Source: Streptantibioticus ferralitis
GTDB taxonomy: Bacteria > Actinomycetota > Actinomycetes > Streptomycetales > Streptomycetaceae
Direction of reading: 5' to 3'
NCBI RefSeq assembly: GCF_029223525.1
Contig: NZ_JARHTQ010000007.1
Coordinates: 124,001 to 188,000 of the forward strand
Length of the DNA stretch: 64,000 nucleotides
Shown: one piece after another, positions 41,576 to 49,944 of the stretch
Numbering within the stretch: position 1 is the first letter of the stretch
Layout: each line of letters begins with the position of its first letter
The notes under the pieces: generated by a model
What the model was told of the DNA's origin: nothing
Seen by the model: only the letters and a program-made list of their open reading frames with translations
Databases searched by the model: none
Program-made: the position numbers and the translations under genes

Positions 41576-42100
41576 ATGAGCCTTCGCCACGCAGTCCTCG
41601 GCCTCCTCGTCGACAAGCCCGCCAGTGGGTACGACCTGATGAAGCTGTTCAACACCTCGCTGGCCAATGTCTGGCCGGCCACGCAGAGCCAGGTCTACGG
41701 GGAACTCGCCCGCCTCGCCGCTGGCGGACTGATCGACGTTGCCGCCGAAGGCCCGCGCGGACGCAAGGAGTACGCGCTGACAGACGACGGCCTGGCCGAA
41801 CTGCGTCGCTGGCTGGCCGAGGCCCAACCCGGGCAGCAGCGCAGCGCCGCCCTGCTGCGTGTGTTCTTCCTCGGCGTGCTCACCCCGGAGCAGGCCGTGC
41901 ACCACCTGGCCGAGGTGGCCGAGCAGGCCGCCTCTGACCATGCCCGACTGCGGCAACTCCAGGACTCCCTCGACTGGGATGAGGAGGGCATGCTGACCGC
42001 CAACGGCCGACTCGCGCTCGAATACGGGCTGCGTCTGCACGCGATGCGGGAGGAGTGGGCACAGTGGGCCGCCCAGCAGCTCACTGCCACGACCGAGTGA
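41576..42100 (+). CDS. PadR-family transcriptional regulator
   Basis: The 174-residue protein has the PadR winged helix ([58 protein letters not shown]) and a C-terminal VirR-type helical dimerisation domain ([19 protein letters not shown]). Such proteins often sense small phenolic or lipophilic molecules. It is divergent from the carotenoid oxygenase operon and very likely controls it. Confidence 0.88.
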   Translation: MSLRHAVLGLLVDKPASGYDLMKLFNTSLANVWPATQSQVYGELARLAAGGLIDVAAEGPRGRKEYALTDDGLAELRRWLAEAQPGQQRSAALLRVFFLGVLTPEQAVHHLAEVAEQAASDHARLRQLQDSLDWDEEGMLTANGRLALEYGLRLHAMREEWAQWAAQQLTATTE

Positions 42101-42180
42101 ACCGGCTTCCCGCATTGGACCACCGAGATGTTCACCGAGTGGCCCATATGTCGGGCCAACCGGCCGGTTACCGTCGCTGT

Positions 42181-42843
42181 GTGACCAAAGATCATCAGAG
42201 TCTGTCGGCGGCGGCGGTGAATACCGCCGCAGCCACGCAAGCGACCACCGTCGACTTCTACTTCGACTCCGCCTGCCCCTTCGCCTGGATCGCCTCCCGC
42301 TGGATCCTGGAGGTCGAGGCACAGCGCGACGTCGACGTGCGGTTCCACGCAATGAGCCTGTTCCTGCACAACGTCGGCAATGAACTTCCCAGCTGGTACC
42401 GCGAGTTGGTCGACAAGTCGATCGGCCCGGCACGGGTGGCCGCGGCCGTGGCGCAGCACCATGGCGAGGAGCGACTCCGCGACCTGTACACGGCCTTCGG
42501 TACCCGCATCCACCAGCGGAAGAACGACGACTTCGACGCGGTGATCGGCGAGTCCCTCGGCGAGCTTGGCCTGTCGGCAGAGCTCGCCGGCGCCGCACAC
42601 AGCACCGAATACGACGAGGCGCTCCGGGCCAGCCATGACGCGGGCATGGATCCAGCGGCCGGGGCGTATGTCGGCACCCCCACCCTCCACATCGACGGTG
42701 TCGCGTTCTTCGGCCCGGTGCTCAGCTCCATACCGCGTGGCGAGGACGCGCTCCGGGTCTTCGACGGCGTACGGCTGCTCGCCGGGTACCAGGACTTCTT
42801 CGAGCTCAAGCGCACCCGTACGGGCTCCCTGGACGTCAACTGA
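42181..42843 (+). CDS. DsbA-family mycothiol-dependent oxidoreductase (nitroreductase-like)
   Basis: The 220-residue protein has a thioredoxin/DsbA fold with the single-cysteine active site [14 protein letters not shown] and a cis-proline region [10 protein letters not shown]. It matches the actinobacterial mycothiol-dependent nitroreductase family (Rv2466c type), in which CPFxW carries the redox Cys. It supports identification of the organism as a mycothiol producer. The start is GTG 42181; TACCGT ends seven bases before it, which suggests a leaderless transcript, and no ribosome site is visible. Confidence 0.82.
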   Translation: MTKDHQSLSAAAVNTAAATQATTVDFYFDSACPFAWIASRWILEVEAQRDVDVRFHAMSLFLHNVGNELPSWYRELVDKSIGPARVAAAVAQHHGEERLRDLYTAFGTRIHQRKNDDFDAVIGESLGELGLSAELAGAAHSTEYDEALRASHDAGMDPAAGAYVGTPTLHIDGVAFFGPVLSSIPRGEDALRVFDGVRLLAGYQDFFELKRTRTGSLDVN

Positions 42844-42955
42844 AGCGTCTGGCGCGGCCGTCGGCGGTGCGATGAACTCGACGGGCGGGGCTGCCGTGGC
42901 CCCATGCCGACGCACGCACGTCGGGGGCGGCGTGGAGCCGCCGGAATGCCGCTTC

Positions 42956-43251
42956 GTCGCGGTCAGCGACCGCGGAGAGGAGCTCGCGGCGGCTGCGAGT
43001 GGCCAAGGCGGTGTCCAGGTCCACGCGACTGGTGATGTCGGGATGCCGCAGCTGCACGGGTGGTGCACACAGTCGCCGGTGACGACGGCTGACCGGCCGG
43101 CGCCGCGCAGTTCTTCGGCGACCTGCCCCGGAGTGCGGCCGGGTGTGGGCAGCGGGCGGATGCCGGGGGCCACTTCGGTACCCGTTCGCGGTACGTCGGT
43201 CCGGTCGAGCAGACCGGCGTCGTGGATCGGGTGGACCGAGTCCCGGAACAT
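42956..43251 (-). pseudogene. Metallo-beta-lactamase-fold hydrolase, truncated and frameshifted
   Basis: The minus frame from 43251 reads MFRDSVHPIHDAGLLDRTDV, GTEVAPGIRPLPTPGRTPGQ, GAGRSAVVTGDCVHHP. A frameshift near 43060 moves the homology to another frame (RHPDITSRVDLDTALATRSR, RELLSAVADRD). The region corresponds to the middle of MBL-fold hydrolases (PTPGHTPGH, TGDxxHHP). The HxHxDH zinc motif that precedes it is missing, and the PGH-TPG histidine is now Arg. It is non-functional. Confidence 0.7.
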
Positions 43252-43399
43252 CTGCCGTCGGCGAGCCGTGCGGGGGCGTGGTGTGGGTCATCTGGGTCTC
43301 TCCCCGGGGAACACGGCGTTCGCGGGCGGCGGGCGAGAAGTGCGCAAGCGGTGGGCAAGGGGCAGGGCACCTGCCTCCCGAGCAAGCTAAAGCACTTTA

Positions 43400-43442
43400 T
43401 TTGCGTTAGTGGACCGCATGTCATACGCTCCACTAACACAAA
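43400..43442. promoter_or_regulatory. 14-bp inverted repeat, candidate TetR operator for the amidase genes
   Basis: TTTGCGTTAGTGGA (43400-43413) and TCCACTAACACAAA (43429-43442) are complementary in 13 of 14 positions, with a 15-base spacer. The half-site TTTGCGTTA recurs at 45246-45254, in front of the TetR gene, so the same regulator is expected to bind both. It lies about 90 bases upstream of the first amidase gene. Confidence 0.7.
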
Positions 43443-43533
43443 CGTTCCGCTTTTGCAGTTGGATGGACACCGCGAGCTCTGCGTCCAGAGAAGCTCCATG
43501 CCCAGAAGCTCCGTGTCCAGGAAGGGCGCTCTC

Positions 43534-43782
43534 ATGACCACCGCAGATCTCTCCCCGGACGAGGCGGCCCGATGGGCTCTCCGGGCCGGGCTGCCACTTG
43601 AAGCCGGGCGGCCGGACACGGTGGCCGCCACCGCGAACCACATCCAGAACGTCATCGCCGTCCTCCGGGAGCTGGACTTCGGGGAAACCGCTCCGGCAGC
43701 GACGTACCAGGCCGCGTATGCCGCAGACGCTCTGCCGGATGCCGTAGCAGGAGCAGAGGAGCGGGCCGATGCGGCCGTATGA
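43534..43782 (+). CDS. AtzG-like (GatC-like) small amidase subunit
   Basis: The 82-residue protein, with DEAARWALRAGLPLEAGRPD, TVAATANHIQNVIAVLRELD and ETAPAATYQ, resembles AtzG-type small subunits (DUF4089), which fold like GatC and form a dimer with the AtzE amidase. It overlaps the following amidase gene by 14 bases, so both are co-translated. The role is structural stabilisation of the amidase. Confidence 0.72.
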   Translation: MTTADLSPDEAARWALRAGLPLEAGRPDTVAATANHIQNVIAVLRELDFGETAPAATYQAAYAADALPDAVAGAEERADAAV

Positions 43783-45166
43783 GCTGACGCTGGCCGACGC
43801 GGCGAAGGCGATCGCGTCAAGAGAACTCTCGCCCGTGGAACTGACCGACTCGGTGCTCGGGCGGATCGAGGCGGTGGAGGGACGTCTGGGAGCCTACGTC
43901 GCGGTCTTCGCGGACGCGGCACGCCACACGGCCGCGCGGGCGGAACGGGACATCGCCGCAGGTGGGTACCGGGGGCCGCTGCACGGCGTCCCGATGGGTC
44001 TCAAGGACCTCATCGACGTCGCGGGCCTGCCGACCACGGCGAGTTCCCGGGTGCGCGAGCACCATGTGGCCGTCAGGGACAGCGCGGTCGCGGCGCGGCT
44101 CCGGGACGCGGGTGCGGTCCTGCTGGGCAAGACCCACACCCATGAGTTCGCCTATGGACTGACGACTCCTCAGTCCCGTAACGCGTGGGCCGCGGACCGG
44201 GTGGCCGGTGGATCGAGCGGCGGTTCGGCGGTGGCGGTCGCGGCGGGTGCGGCGACCTTCGCCCTGGGCACGGACACCGGCGGCTCCATCCGGGTTCCCT
44301 CGGCGCTGAACGGCGTCGTGGGCCTCAAGCCCACCTACGGGCTCGTCTCCCGACATGGTGTGACGTCGCTGTCCTGGTCCCTGGACCATGTCGGCCCCAT
44401 CACCCGTACGGTGGCGGACGCCGAACTCGTACTCGCCGCCCTCGTCGGGCCCGATCCGAGCGACCGGGCCGCGCTCGGTGAGCCGCCGACCGGCCACCCG
44501 CGCCGCACGGATGCGGACCTGACCGGGCTGCGGGTCGGCGTCCCCCGGAACTACTACTTCGAGCGGGTCGCACCCGAGGTGGCGGAGGCGGTCCACAGCG
44601 CCATCGTGCACCTGGGCGAACTCGGGGCCGAACTCGTAGCCGTCGACATACCGATGACCAAGTACATCCAGGCCACCCAGTGGGGGCTCATGGTTCCCGA
44701 GGCCACCGCCTACCACGAAGGAACACTGCGCTCGTCGCCCGAGCTGTACGCCCCCGACGTCCGCGTTCTGCTGGAGGCCGGCGAACTCGTCCTGGCGGGC
44801 GACTATCTGCGCGCGCAGCGCTCCCGCACGCTCATGCGGCGCGCGTGGGCGGAACTGTTCACCGCGGTCGACGTCATCGCCGCACCGGCCGTGACCTCCA
44901 CCGCCGCCCGCAGCGACCAGCAGACGGTCGAATGGCCGGACGGAACGATGGAGAGCGTCTCCGACACCTACGTCAGGCTGTCCGCCCCGGCGAACATCAC
45001 CGGCCTACCGTCGCTGTCCCTGCCCGTCGGCCTCGACAGCGCCGGGCTGCCCATAGGCATGCAACTCATCGGCAGACCGCTCGGCGAGGCCACGATCCTG
45101 CGCACCGGTCGCGCCTACGAGACGACCCGGGAGAGCGTCTCGCGGCTCGCCCCGATCGCGGTCTGA
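43769..45166 (+). CDS. Amidase signature enzyme, AtzE-like
   Basis: The 465-residue amidase has the Ser-cisSer-Lys triad: K79 in GLKDLIDV, S149 in GGSSGGSA and S173 in TDTGGSIRVPS; the spacing of 70 and 24 agrees with fatty-acid amide hydrolase (75 and 24). Paired with a GatC-like subunit, it most resembles AtzE-type hydrolases acting on 1-carboxybiuret or similar amides. No cyanuric acid, biuret or allophanate hydrolase genes are nearby, so the actual substrate is unknown. A 10-bp stem terminator follows at 45189. Confidence 0.88.
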   Translation: MRPYELTLADAAKAIASRELSPVELTDSVLGRIEAVEGRLGAYVAVFADAARHTAARAERDIAAGGYRGPLHGVPMGLKDLIDVAGLPTTASSRVREHHVAVRDSAVAARLRDAGAVLLGKTHTHEFAYGLTTPQSRNAWAADRVAGGSSGGSAVAVAAGAATFALGTDTGGSIRVPSALNGVVGLKPTYGLVSRHGVTSLSWSLDHVGPITRTVADAELVLAALVGPDPSDRAALGEPPTGHPRRTDADLTGLRVGVPRNYYFERVAPEVAEAVHSAIVHLGELGAELVAVDIPMTKYIQATQWGLMVPEATAYHEGTLRSSPELYAPDVRVLLEAGELVLAGDYLRAQRSRTLMRRAWAELFTAVDVIAAPAVTSTAARSDQQTVEWPDGTMESVSDTYVRLSAPANITGLPSLSLPVGLDSAGLPIGMQLIGRPLGEATILRTGRAYETTRESVSRLAPIAV

Positions 45167-45188
45167 CCTCGGTTCGACCGTCGATCCA

Positions 45189-45218
45189 GCCCCTGGCCGG
45201 ATGCGTCAGGCCAGGGGC
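45189..45218. terminator. 10-bp stem terminator after the amidase
   Basis: Arms 45189-45198 and 45209-45218 are complementary around a 10-base loop, 22 bases after the amidase stop. It separates the amidase from the TetR gene. Confidence 0.8.
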
Positions 45219-45245
45219 GGAGGGACCGCAGAGCCAAGCAATGAT

Positions 45246-45264
45246 TTTGCGTTAAGGTGAGGGT
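45246..45264 (+). promoter_or_regulatory. Leaderless promoter and half-operator of the TetR gene
   Basis: TTTGCGTTA at 45246-45254 is identical to the left half of the operator at 43400. TAAGGT (45253-45258) lies 6 bases before the ATG, suiting a leaderless transcript. The regulator would repress itself by covering the -10 region. Confidence 0.55.
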
Positions 45265-45837
45265 ATGAGCCCCAGACCATCCGTACGCCCAGGAGGACGC
45301 AGCGCCCGCGTTCAGCAATCGGTGCACACGGCTGTGCGCGAGCTCCAGGCCGAACGAGGCCGCCCCGACCTCACCGTGCCCCTGATCGCCGCGCGCGCCG
45401 GTGTCACCCCGTCGACGATCTACCGCCGTTGGGGAGACCTGAAGGAACTGCTGTCGGACGTCGCGGTGGAGCGGCTGCGCCCCGAGGCGCCCCCGGCCGA
45501 TCTCGGCAGCCTGCGCGAGGACTTGGAGCACTGGGCCGTCTCCTTCCTTGAGGAGATGTCCTCGCCGGCGGGCCGCTGCTACATCCGCGACGCCCTCGCG
45601 GGCGATCCGGACGGAAGCAACGCCGGGCAGTGCTCCGCCTATGCCATCGAAGCGGTCGAGACCATCCTCGCCCGTGCGGCGCAGCGCGGCGAGCACGTAC
45701 CGCCCACCGACGCCGTCATGGACCATGTCGTGGCGCCCATGATGTACCGCATCCTGTTCCGCCAGGGGCTCCTTGACCCGCAGTACGCCCGCGATCTGGT
45801 CGCCACCGTCTTCTACCGCCTGATGCCTCTGCCGTGA
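45265..45837 (+). CDS. TetR-family regulator
   Basis: The 190-residue protein has the N-terminal TetR HTH (DLTVPLIAARAGVTPSTIYR, RWGDLKELLSDVAVERL), preceded by a short basic extension, and a variable C-terminal ligand-binding half with LEHWAVSFLEEM and VMDHVVAPMMYRILF. Based on the shared half-site it probably represses the AtzG/AtzE-like genes immediately upstream. Confidence 0.88.
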   Translation: MSPRPSVRPGGRSARVQQSVHTAVRELQAERGRPDLTVPLIAARAGVTPSTIYRRWGDLKELLSDVAVERLRPEAPPADLGSLREDLEHWAVSFLEEMSSPAGRCYIRDALAGDPDGSNAGQCSAYAIEAVETILARAAQRGEHVPPTDAVMDHVVAPMMYRILFRQGLLDPQYARDLVATVFYRLMPLP

Positions 45838-45901
45838 AACGGGAATGCGCCTCTCGGTCACGAGTGGGCGCACTTCCGCATAGCTCCTCACCGCCCGACG
45901 G

Positions 45902-46513
45902 CTAAGGGAGGAGCTGCGCCCTGAGGCGCTCGAACGCGGTGGGAGCCGGTCGCTGTGGCAGGAAGTCCCTGATCCGCCGAGCGCACTTGGCGGCGCTGGC
46001 GGTGGTGGTGTCGCACTCGATGTCGTACAGACCGTGGGCGTGGACCTGTGCCAACTGGCGTGCCGCAAGGCCGATCGGACGGTCGCCGCGCAGACGCTCG
46101 CGCCGCTCCAGCTCCTGGCGCGAACAGCGTACGCCGACCAGGACGACATCCTCGGGAGGGAACAGCCCAAGGCAGTCCAGCAGACGCCACTGCTCGCTCA
46201 GCACATGGTCCACCACCACGTGATTGCCGCCCGCGGCCATACCGGCGACCGCGCGGTGGAATCCCATCCACGTACGCCGAAGCACATCGGGCAACTGGTC
46301 CGGGGCCAACTCACGGCGAGACCGCATGGCGTGGAAGGCGTCCACGGGCAGATGGAAGTACGGCTCGTCCAGAACCCGGAGCAGTTCCTTGGCGATACTC
46401 GACTTCCCGGAGCTGGACGTCCCGTTCAAGAAGATGATCTGGCCGCGCTGATGCACCGCGGAGCCAGCTTCGAACTCGGCCCGACCGAGGGCGCTTTCAC
46501 CGACTCCAGGCAT
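45902..46513 (-). CDS. Chloramphenicol phosphotransferase-like kinase
   Basis: The 203-residue P-loop protein has IIFLNGTSSSGKSSIAK with the Walker A at residues 31-39, then PVDAFHAMR, and VGVRCSRQELERRERLRGDR. This matches the CPT family, represented by chloramphenicol 3'-phosphotransferase of S. venezuelae. Whether chloramphenicol or another hydroxyl substrate is used here cannot be told, and the gene is not in an antibiotic cluster. The ATG at 46513 has AAGGAG 5 bases upstream; the longer upstream open frame was rejected. Confidence 0.78.
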   Translation of the reverse strand: MPGVGESALGRAEFEAGSAVHQRGQIIFLNGTSSSGKSSIAKELLRVLDEPYFHLPVDAFHAMRSRRELAPDQLPDVLRRTWMGFHRAVAGMAAGGNHVVVDHVLSEQWRLLDCLGLFPPEDVVLVGVRCSRQELERRERLRGDRPIGLAARQLAQVHAHGLYDIECDTTTASAAKCARRIRDFLPQRPAPTAFERLRAQLLP

Positions 46514-46655
46514 CCTGGCTCCTTCGCGGTTGGCCGAACGATGCTCGATCATCGCGCAATTCGCGGGAGCGTGACCCGCACGGACGGCTTCCCCGTGGCC
46601 AGCGGGCCAGTGGCGTGGACGACTTGATCGTCCCGCCGGACAGGTGCTCATGCCC

Positions 46656-46988
46656 TTACAGCACGTCTTCCAGTTCCTTGCGCAGACGCCGCTTGGGCCT
46701 GGCGCCGACCATCGACTTCACCGGCTCGCCGCCGCGGAAGAGGATGAGCGTGGGCGCCGACAGCACACCGTACGCGATCATCGTCTCGGGATTGGTGTCC
46801 GTGTCGATCTGTACCACCTTGATCCGGTCGCCGTTCTCCGCAGCGAGCGCACTCAGCACCGGAGCCAGCTGCCGACACGGGCCGCACCAGTCGGCGGTGA
46901 ACTCCACCAGCACTGGAAGGTCCGCCTTCAGCACCACGTCGGCGAAGTTCGCGTCGGTGACCTCGTCCAAACCTGCTGCCTTGATCAT
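46656..46988 (-). CDS. trxA: Thioredoxin
   Basis: The 110-residue protein has the redox centre WCGPC (C35 and C38), preceded by VLVEFTAD and followed by the cis-proline region SAPTLILF. It lacks an export signal, so it reduces disulfides in the cytoplasm. It overlaps the stop of the MerR gene; the third in-frame ATG at 46988 is chosen because AGAGG lies 6 bases upstream. It is in one operon with the MerR regulator. Confidence 0.9.
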   Translation of the reverse strand: MIKAAGLDEVTDANFADVVLKADLPVLVEFTADWCGPCRQLAPVLSALAAENGDRIKVVQIDTDTNPETMIAYGVLSAPTLILFRGGEPVKSMVGARPKRRLRKELEDVL

Positions 46989-46990
46989 CG

Positions 46991-47383
46991 TCATCCTCTC
47001 AGTTCGCACCGCGGCTCCGGCCCACCCGGCAACTCCGCCTCGGCCCTCAACAACTGCGCACCCACTTGGTCGCGCACCGCCCCCAACTCACCTATCAGCA
47101 CATCGAGTTCGGCAAGCTTCCTGCGGTACACATCGAGCGAGGCCGGACAGGAGTCCCCGGCCGGATGTCCCGCCTGCAGGCACTCCACAAACGGCCGGGT
47201 CTCCTCAAGGCCGAACCCGAAGTCCTGCAGCGTGCGGATCTGCCGCACGAGCCGCAGATCGCCGTCGCCGTACACGCGGTATCCGTTGACCGCACGACGG
47301 GCAGGGAGCAACCCACGGGACTCGTAGTAACGCAGAGTCCGGGTGCTGACCCCTGCCCGCTCCGCAAGTTCGCCGATGCGCAT
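46991..47383 (-). CDS. MerR-family regulator
   Basis: The 130-residue protein has a MerR HTH (RIGELAERAGVSTRTLRYYE, SRGLLPARR) and a helical effector region with two Cys (ECLQAGHPAGDSCPAS) that might sense thiol stress or metal. Its gene is immediately upstream of and overlaps trxA, so the pair is probably a redox-inducible unit. An inverted repeat fits the promoter position. Confidence 0.86.
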   Translation of the reverse strand: MRIGELAERAGVSTRTLRYYESRGLLPARRAVNGYRVYGDGDLRLVRQIRTLQDFGFGLEETRPFVECLQAGHPAGDSCPASLDVYRRKLAELDVLIGELGAVRDQVGAQLLRAEAELPGGPEPRCELRG

Positions 47384-47398
47384 GGCTCTGACGCTAGA

Positions 47399-47418
47399 CC
47401 TTGACGCCTACGTCAAGG
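47399..47418. promoter_or_regulatory. MerR operator in the promoter of the MerR-thioredoxin operon
   Basis: CCTTGACG (47399-47406) and CGTCAAGG (47411-47418) are perfect complements 4 bases apart and contain a TTGACG -35-like box on the minus strand. It lies 16 bases before the MerR start, the classic place for MerR autoregulation. Confidence 0.7.
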
Positions 47419-47641
47419 CAAAGAGGGCTCGCACGGGGCCCGTAGGTGAGCAGCGGATGGAGGCAGAGCGCCCACGCCCGAGTTCGGCCGCGCACTCCGC
47501 TGCGGCACGAAGGTAGTTCCGCGGATCTCCTCAAGAATCTCGGAGTTGACGGATACCTACCGCGGCGACGTCACCAGCCAGTGTGGGAAGGCAGCGAAAA
47601 GCCGCTGGTGTGGCCGCGTTGATTCAGACAAGCTGCGGCGC

Positions 47642-48121
47642 ATGGACTGGATGCCACTGCTCTCCACACTGACCGGTGCCCTTATCGGAATCACCGCCAC
47701 CTTGACCGCCGATCGCAACCGATGGCGGCGCGAGGAGTCCCGTCACGCGCTGGAACTGCGGCGCGAGGTGTACACGGAGTACGTCTCCGCGCTGAAAGCG
47801 ACCGGTGAGGAGATCCGGGCCGTCGCATTGGGCGATCACATGTCCGAGTCGGCGCGTGACGCGGCCGTGCGGGAAGCCTTCCGCAGCACCGGCGTGTACA
47901 CGGCCAGCGAACGCCTTTGGCTCGTAGGGCCGCCGCAGGTCGTGGCGGCCGGAAACGAGGCATTTCACGGCCTGCGCCGGATACGCGACGCATACGCCCG
48001 GGGGGTGGCTGTCGGCTCCGACGAGGATGCCCCTCTGATCGCACAGCGTCGCACGGCCATGGCGCGGATGCGCGACCTCATGCGTGAGGACCTGGGCATC
48101 GGGCCGCTTGGGATCGAATGA
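47642..48121 (+). CDS. Membrane-anchored hypothetical protein
   Basis: The 159-residue protein has one N-terminal membrane helix (LLSTLTGALIGITATLTADR) followed by a long charged helical region, RREESRHALELRREVYTEYV, SALKATGEEIRAVALGDHMS. This arrangement is common among uncharacterised actinobacterial proteins, with a soluble coiled-coil domain in the cytoplasm. The ATG at 47642 starts just before the helix; the ORF's upstream extension is not membrane-like. Confidence 0.68.
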   Translation: MDWMPLLSTLTGALIGITATLTADRNRWRREESRHALELRREVYTEYVSALKATGEEIRAVALGDHMSESARDAAVREAFRSTGVYTASERLWLVGPPQVVAAGNEAFHGLRRIRDAYARGVAVGSDEDAPLIAQRRTAMARMRDLMREDLGIGPLGIE

Positions 48122-48173
48122 CCGTACGGCTCCGTTGGAACGGAACGGTGGTTCTTCGTCGGCCCGCATCCGT

Positions 48174-48246
48174 TGGTTCGTAGCTCAATTGGTAGAGCAA
48201 CGGTCTCCAAAGCCGTGAGGGGCAGGTTCGAATCCTGCCGAGGCAG
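48174..48246 (+). tRNA. tRNA-Trp (anticodon CCA), unusual acceptor stem
   Basis: A full cloverleaf can be drawn: D-arm GCTC...GAGC, anticodon arm ACGGT-CTCCAAA-GCCGT with anticodon CCA, variable loop GAGGG, and T-arm GCAGG-TTCGAAT-CCTGC. The acceptor stem TGGTTCG/CGAGGCA has one G-G mismatch and one T-G wobble. CCA is not encoded at the 3' end; the discriminator base is G. Its acceptor sequence looks unlike the usual tRNA-Trp, so it may be a second, divergent copy. Confidence 0.8.
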
Positions 48247-48426
48247 CCGGCACCCGGTGCGGCGACCATGCTCGTCCGCACCACGCGCCGCACGCTGCCG
48301 CCCGGGGCACGCCGGCAATCGTGGCAACCAGCTACCCGATGCACCTTCCACCACCGCACTACGCCTACGGAATTACCGTCTGGCGACCGACGAGAGCGGT
48401 AGGACCCCGACTTTGCGAGGTGCCGC

Positions 48427-49266
48427 ATGCGCCGAATCGCCGCGATCGGTCTCGCGATTTCCGCCTTGCTCGGCATGGGCGCCGCGCCAGCGCGAGGGGC
48501 GTCAGCACGGCCTGGCTTCCACCTGATCTTCGCTGACGGTTTCAACTCGCCCACGAAGCTGGGCTCGTTCTCCGGCTGTGACAACAACGTGGACACCCCG
48601 CAGGCCTATTGCTCCGGCCTCACCGGGGCCATGCGGGAGAACTGGTGGGCGTACCCGGCGGGTTGGCCGGACACCGCTACGCAGCGGGGCTATCCGGTCG
48701 GCGGATACTACGACCCGGCCGCCACCTTGTGGGTGAGCCCCGGTCCTTGGGGCGATGGCCAGTTGCACATCCGAATGTGGCGCGGCGCCGCCGGACCCGT
48801 CCACTCCGCGGCGGTCGTTCCCAAGCGGCTCATGGGGCTGCGGTACGGCAAGGTCGAGGAACGCTTCCGCGTGTCCACAGCAGCGCCGGGCTACAAGTCC
48901 GCGCACCTGCTCTGGCCGGACAGCGCCACCGCCTGCCCGAACTGCGAGGAGGACTTTCCTGAGGGCAACTGGAACGGCGCCATCTACGCCTTCGCCCATC
49001 ACAAGAACAGCATCGGCGGCGACCAGGACGCCTACAGTTCGGGCGCCACGTTCATGTCCTGGCACACCAGCGACATCATCTGGCAGCCGGGCAGTGTCAC
49101 CTTCGAACTCGACGGCAAGGTGATCGGCCGTTCGACCACCGCCGTTCCGAATGCGGACATGTCCTGGATCATCCAGAACGAATCCGCGCTGGGTGGGCCA
49201 TCCGCCGCCCCCAACACCTGGGCGCAACTGGACGTGACGTACGTCAAGGGGTGGTCCTGGCCGTGA
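48427..49266 (+). CDS. Secreted GH16-like glycoside hydrolase
   Basis: The 279-residue protein has a signal peptide ending near ARG|ASA and a concanavalin-A-like beta-jelly-roll. The catalytic motif ExDxxE is met by E174-x-D176-xx-E179 in CEEDFPEG. Other GH16-type pieces include FHLIFADGFNS, GKVEERFRVS, SAHLLWP and FMSWHTSDIIWQPGSVTFEL. It probably cleaves beta-1,3/1,4-glucans or other cell-wall or plant polymers outside the cell. The minus-strand regulator remnant downstream has lost its stop and now runs antisense to the end of this gene. Confidence 0.85.
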   Translation: MRRIAAIGLAISALLGMGAAPARGASARPGFHLIFADGFNSPTKLGSFSGCDNNVDTPQAYCSGLTGAMRENWWAYPAGWPDTATQRGYPVGGYYDPAATLWVSPGPWGDGQLHIRMWRGAAGPVHSAAVVPKRLMGLRYGKVEERFRVSTAAPGYKSAHLLWPDSATACPNCEEDFPEGNWNGAIYAFAHHKNSIGGDQDAYSSGATFMSWHTSDIIWQPGSVTFELDGKVIGRSTTAVPNADMSWIIQNESALGGPSAAPNTWAQLDVTYVKGWSWP

Positions 49267-49910
49267 ACGGCCTTGGCACGACGAGCCGTTCCGTCGCCGC
49301 GGCGCTGGTGGTCGCTGTCCTGACGGAGCTGGTCGGCTCGTTGGGTTATGCCGTCGACGCGGGCCGCGAGGTCGGGGTGGCCGTGCTGCGGATGGGCGCG
49401 GGCGTCGGCCAGGGGGCCGATGAGGTTGGCGGCGTCGTCGTCGGCCTGGGCGCGGGCCAGGCTTCCGATCGGGGCGCGAGCCTCGGCGGGGACGTCGGTC
49501 AGGGCGGTGATCTGGCCGGCGAGTCGGCGCAGCTCGGCCGCGTTGCCGCGGGCCCATGCGGTGACGGTGCGGTCGTCGGCTCGTCGGCTCGGCGGTCCCG
49601 GGTGGCCTTGACGCGTTGTTCGGCCGTGGTGCCGACGTCGCCCGGGCGTAGGCGCACGTAACGGCGTGCTGCGGCCTGACGGCTGGTGACGCCGAGGGGG
49701 TGAGCTGGGTCCGCCCGGCTGGCGCCCGCTGCGCGAGCCGCCTCGATCAGGGTCGGTTCCCAGCCGGCCAGCGGGTGGCGCACCTCGCGCAGCAGGAGAA
49801 GGGCGGCCGGTGCCTGCTCACGGCTGCTGGCGTCGGCGCCAGGACGCTCATCGGCCTCCGCCGTGTGGGCGGCGCTGACGGCATGGTCGATGGAGCTCGG
49901 CGCCGCGCCG
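49263..49910 (-). pseudogene. Helical regulator of Hsp18 type, broken at both ends
   Basis: The minus strand encodes HTAEADERPGAD, then LLLLREVRHPLAGWEPTLIE, AARAAGASRADPAHPLGVTS, RQAAARRYVRLRPG and TAEQRVKATRDRRAD. This is the streptomycete protein annotated as HSP18 transcriptional regulator. At 49573-49588 an 8-bp unit is duplicated (TCGTCGGC twice on the plus strand), shifting the frame; on removing one copy the rest reads DRTVTAWARGNAAELRRLAG, QITALTDVPAEARAPIGSLA. The N-terminus and the natural stop are missing. Confidence 0.78.
49573..49588. repeat. 8-bp tandem duplication causing a frameshift
   Basis: TCGTCGGC occurs twice in tandem (49573-49580, 49581-49588). Removing one copy restores the reading frame of the Hsp18-type regulator remnant, so this is a recent slippage event. 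Confidence 0.75.
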
Positions 49911-49944
49911 GCGGCGAGCAGGGACACGGGGGTGGGCTGCGCGG

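Noticed and set aside
45902-46651. Longer form of the CPT-like kinase from 46651
   Set aside because: The extension has no homology, and AAGGAG lies 5 bases before the ATG at 46513.
48502-49557. Minus-strand 351-codon frame antisense to the GH16-like gene
   Set aside because: It is Arg/Pro-rich and its only real homology would be the Hsp18-type regulator, which lies in a different minus frame.
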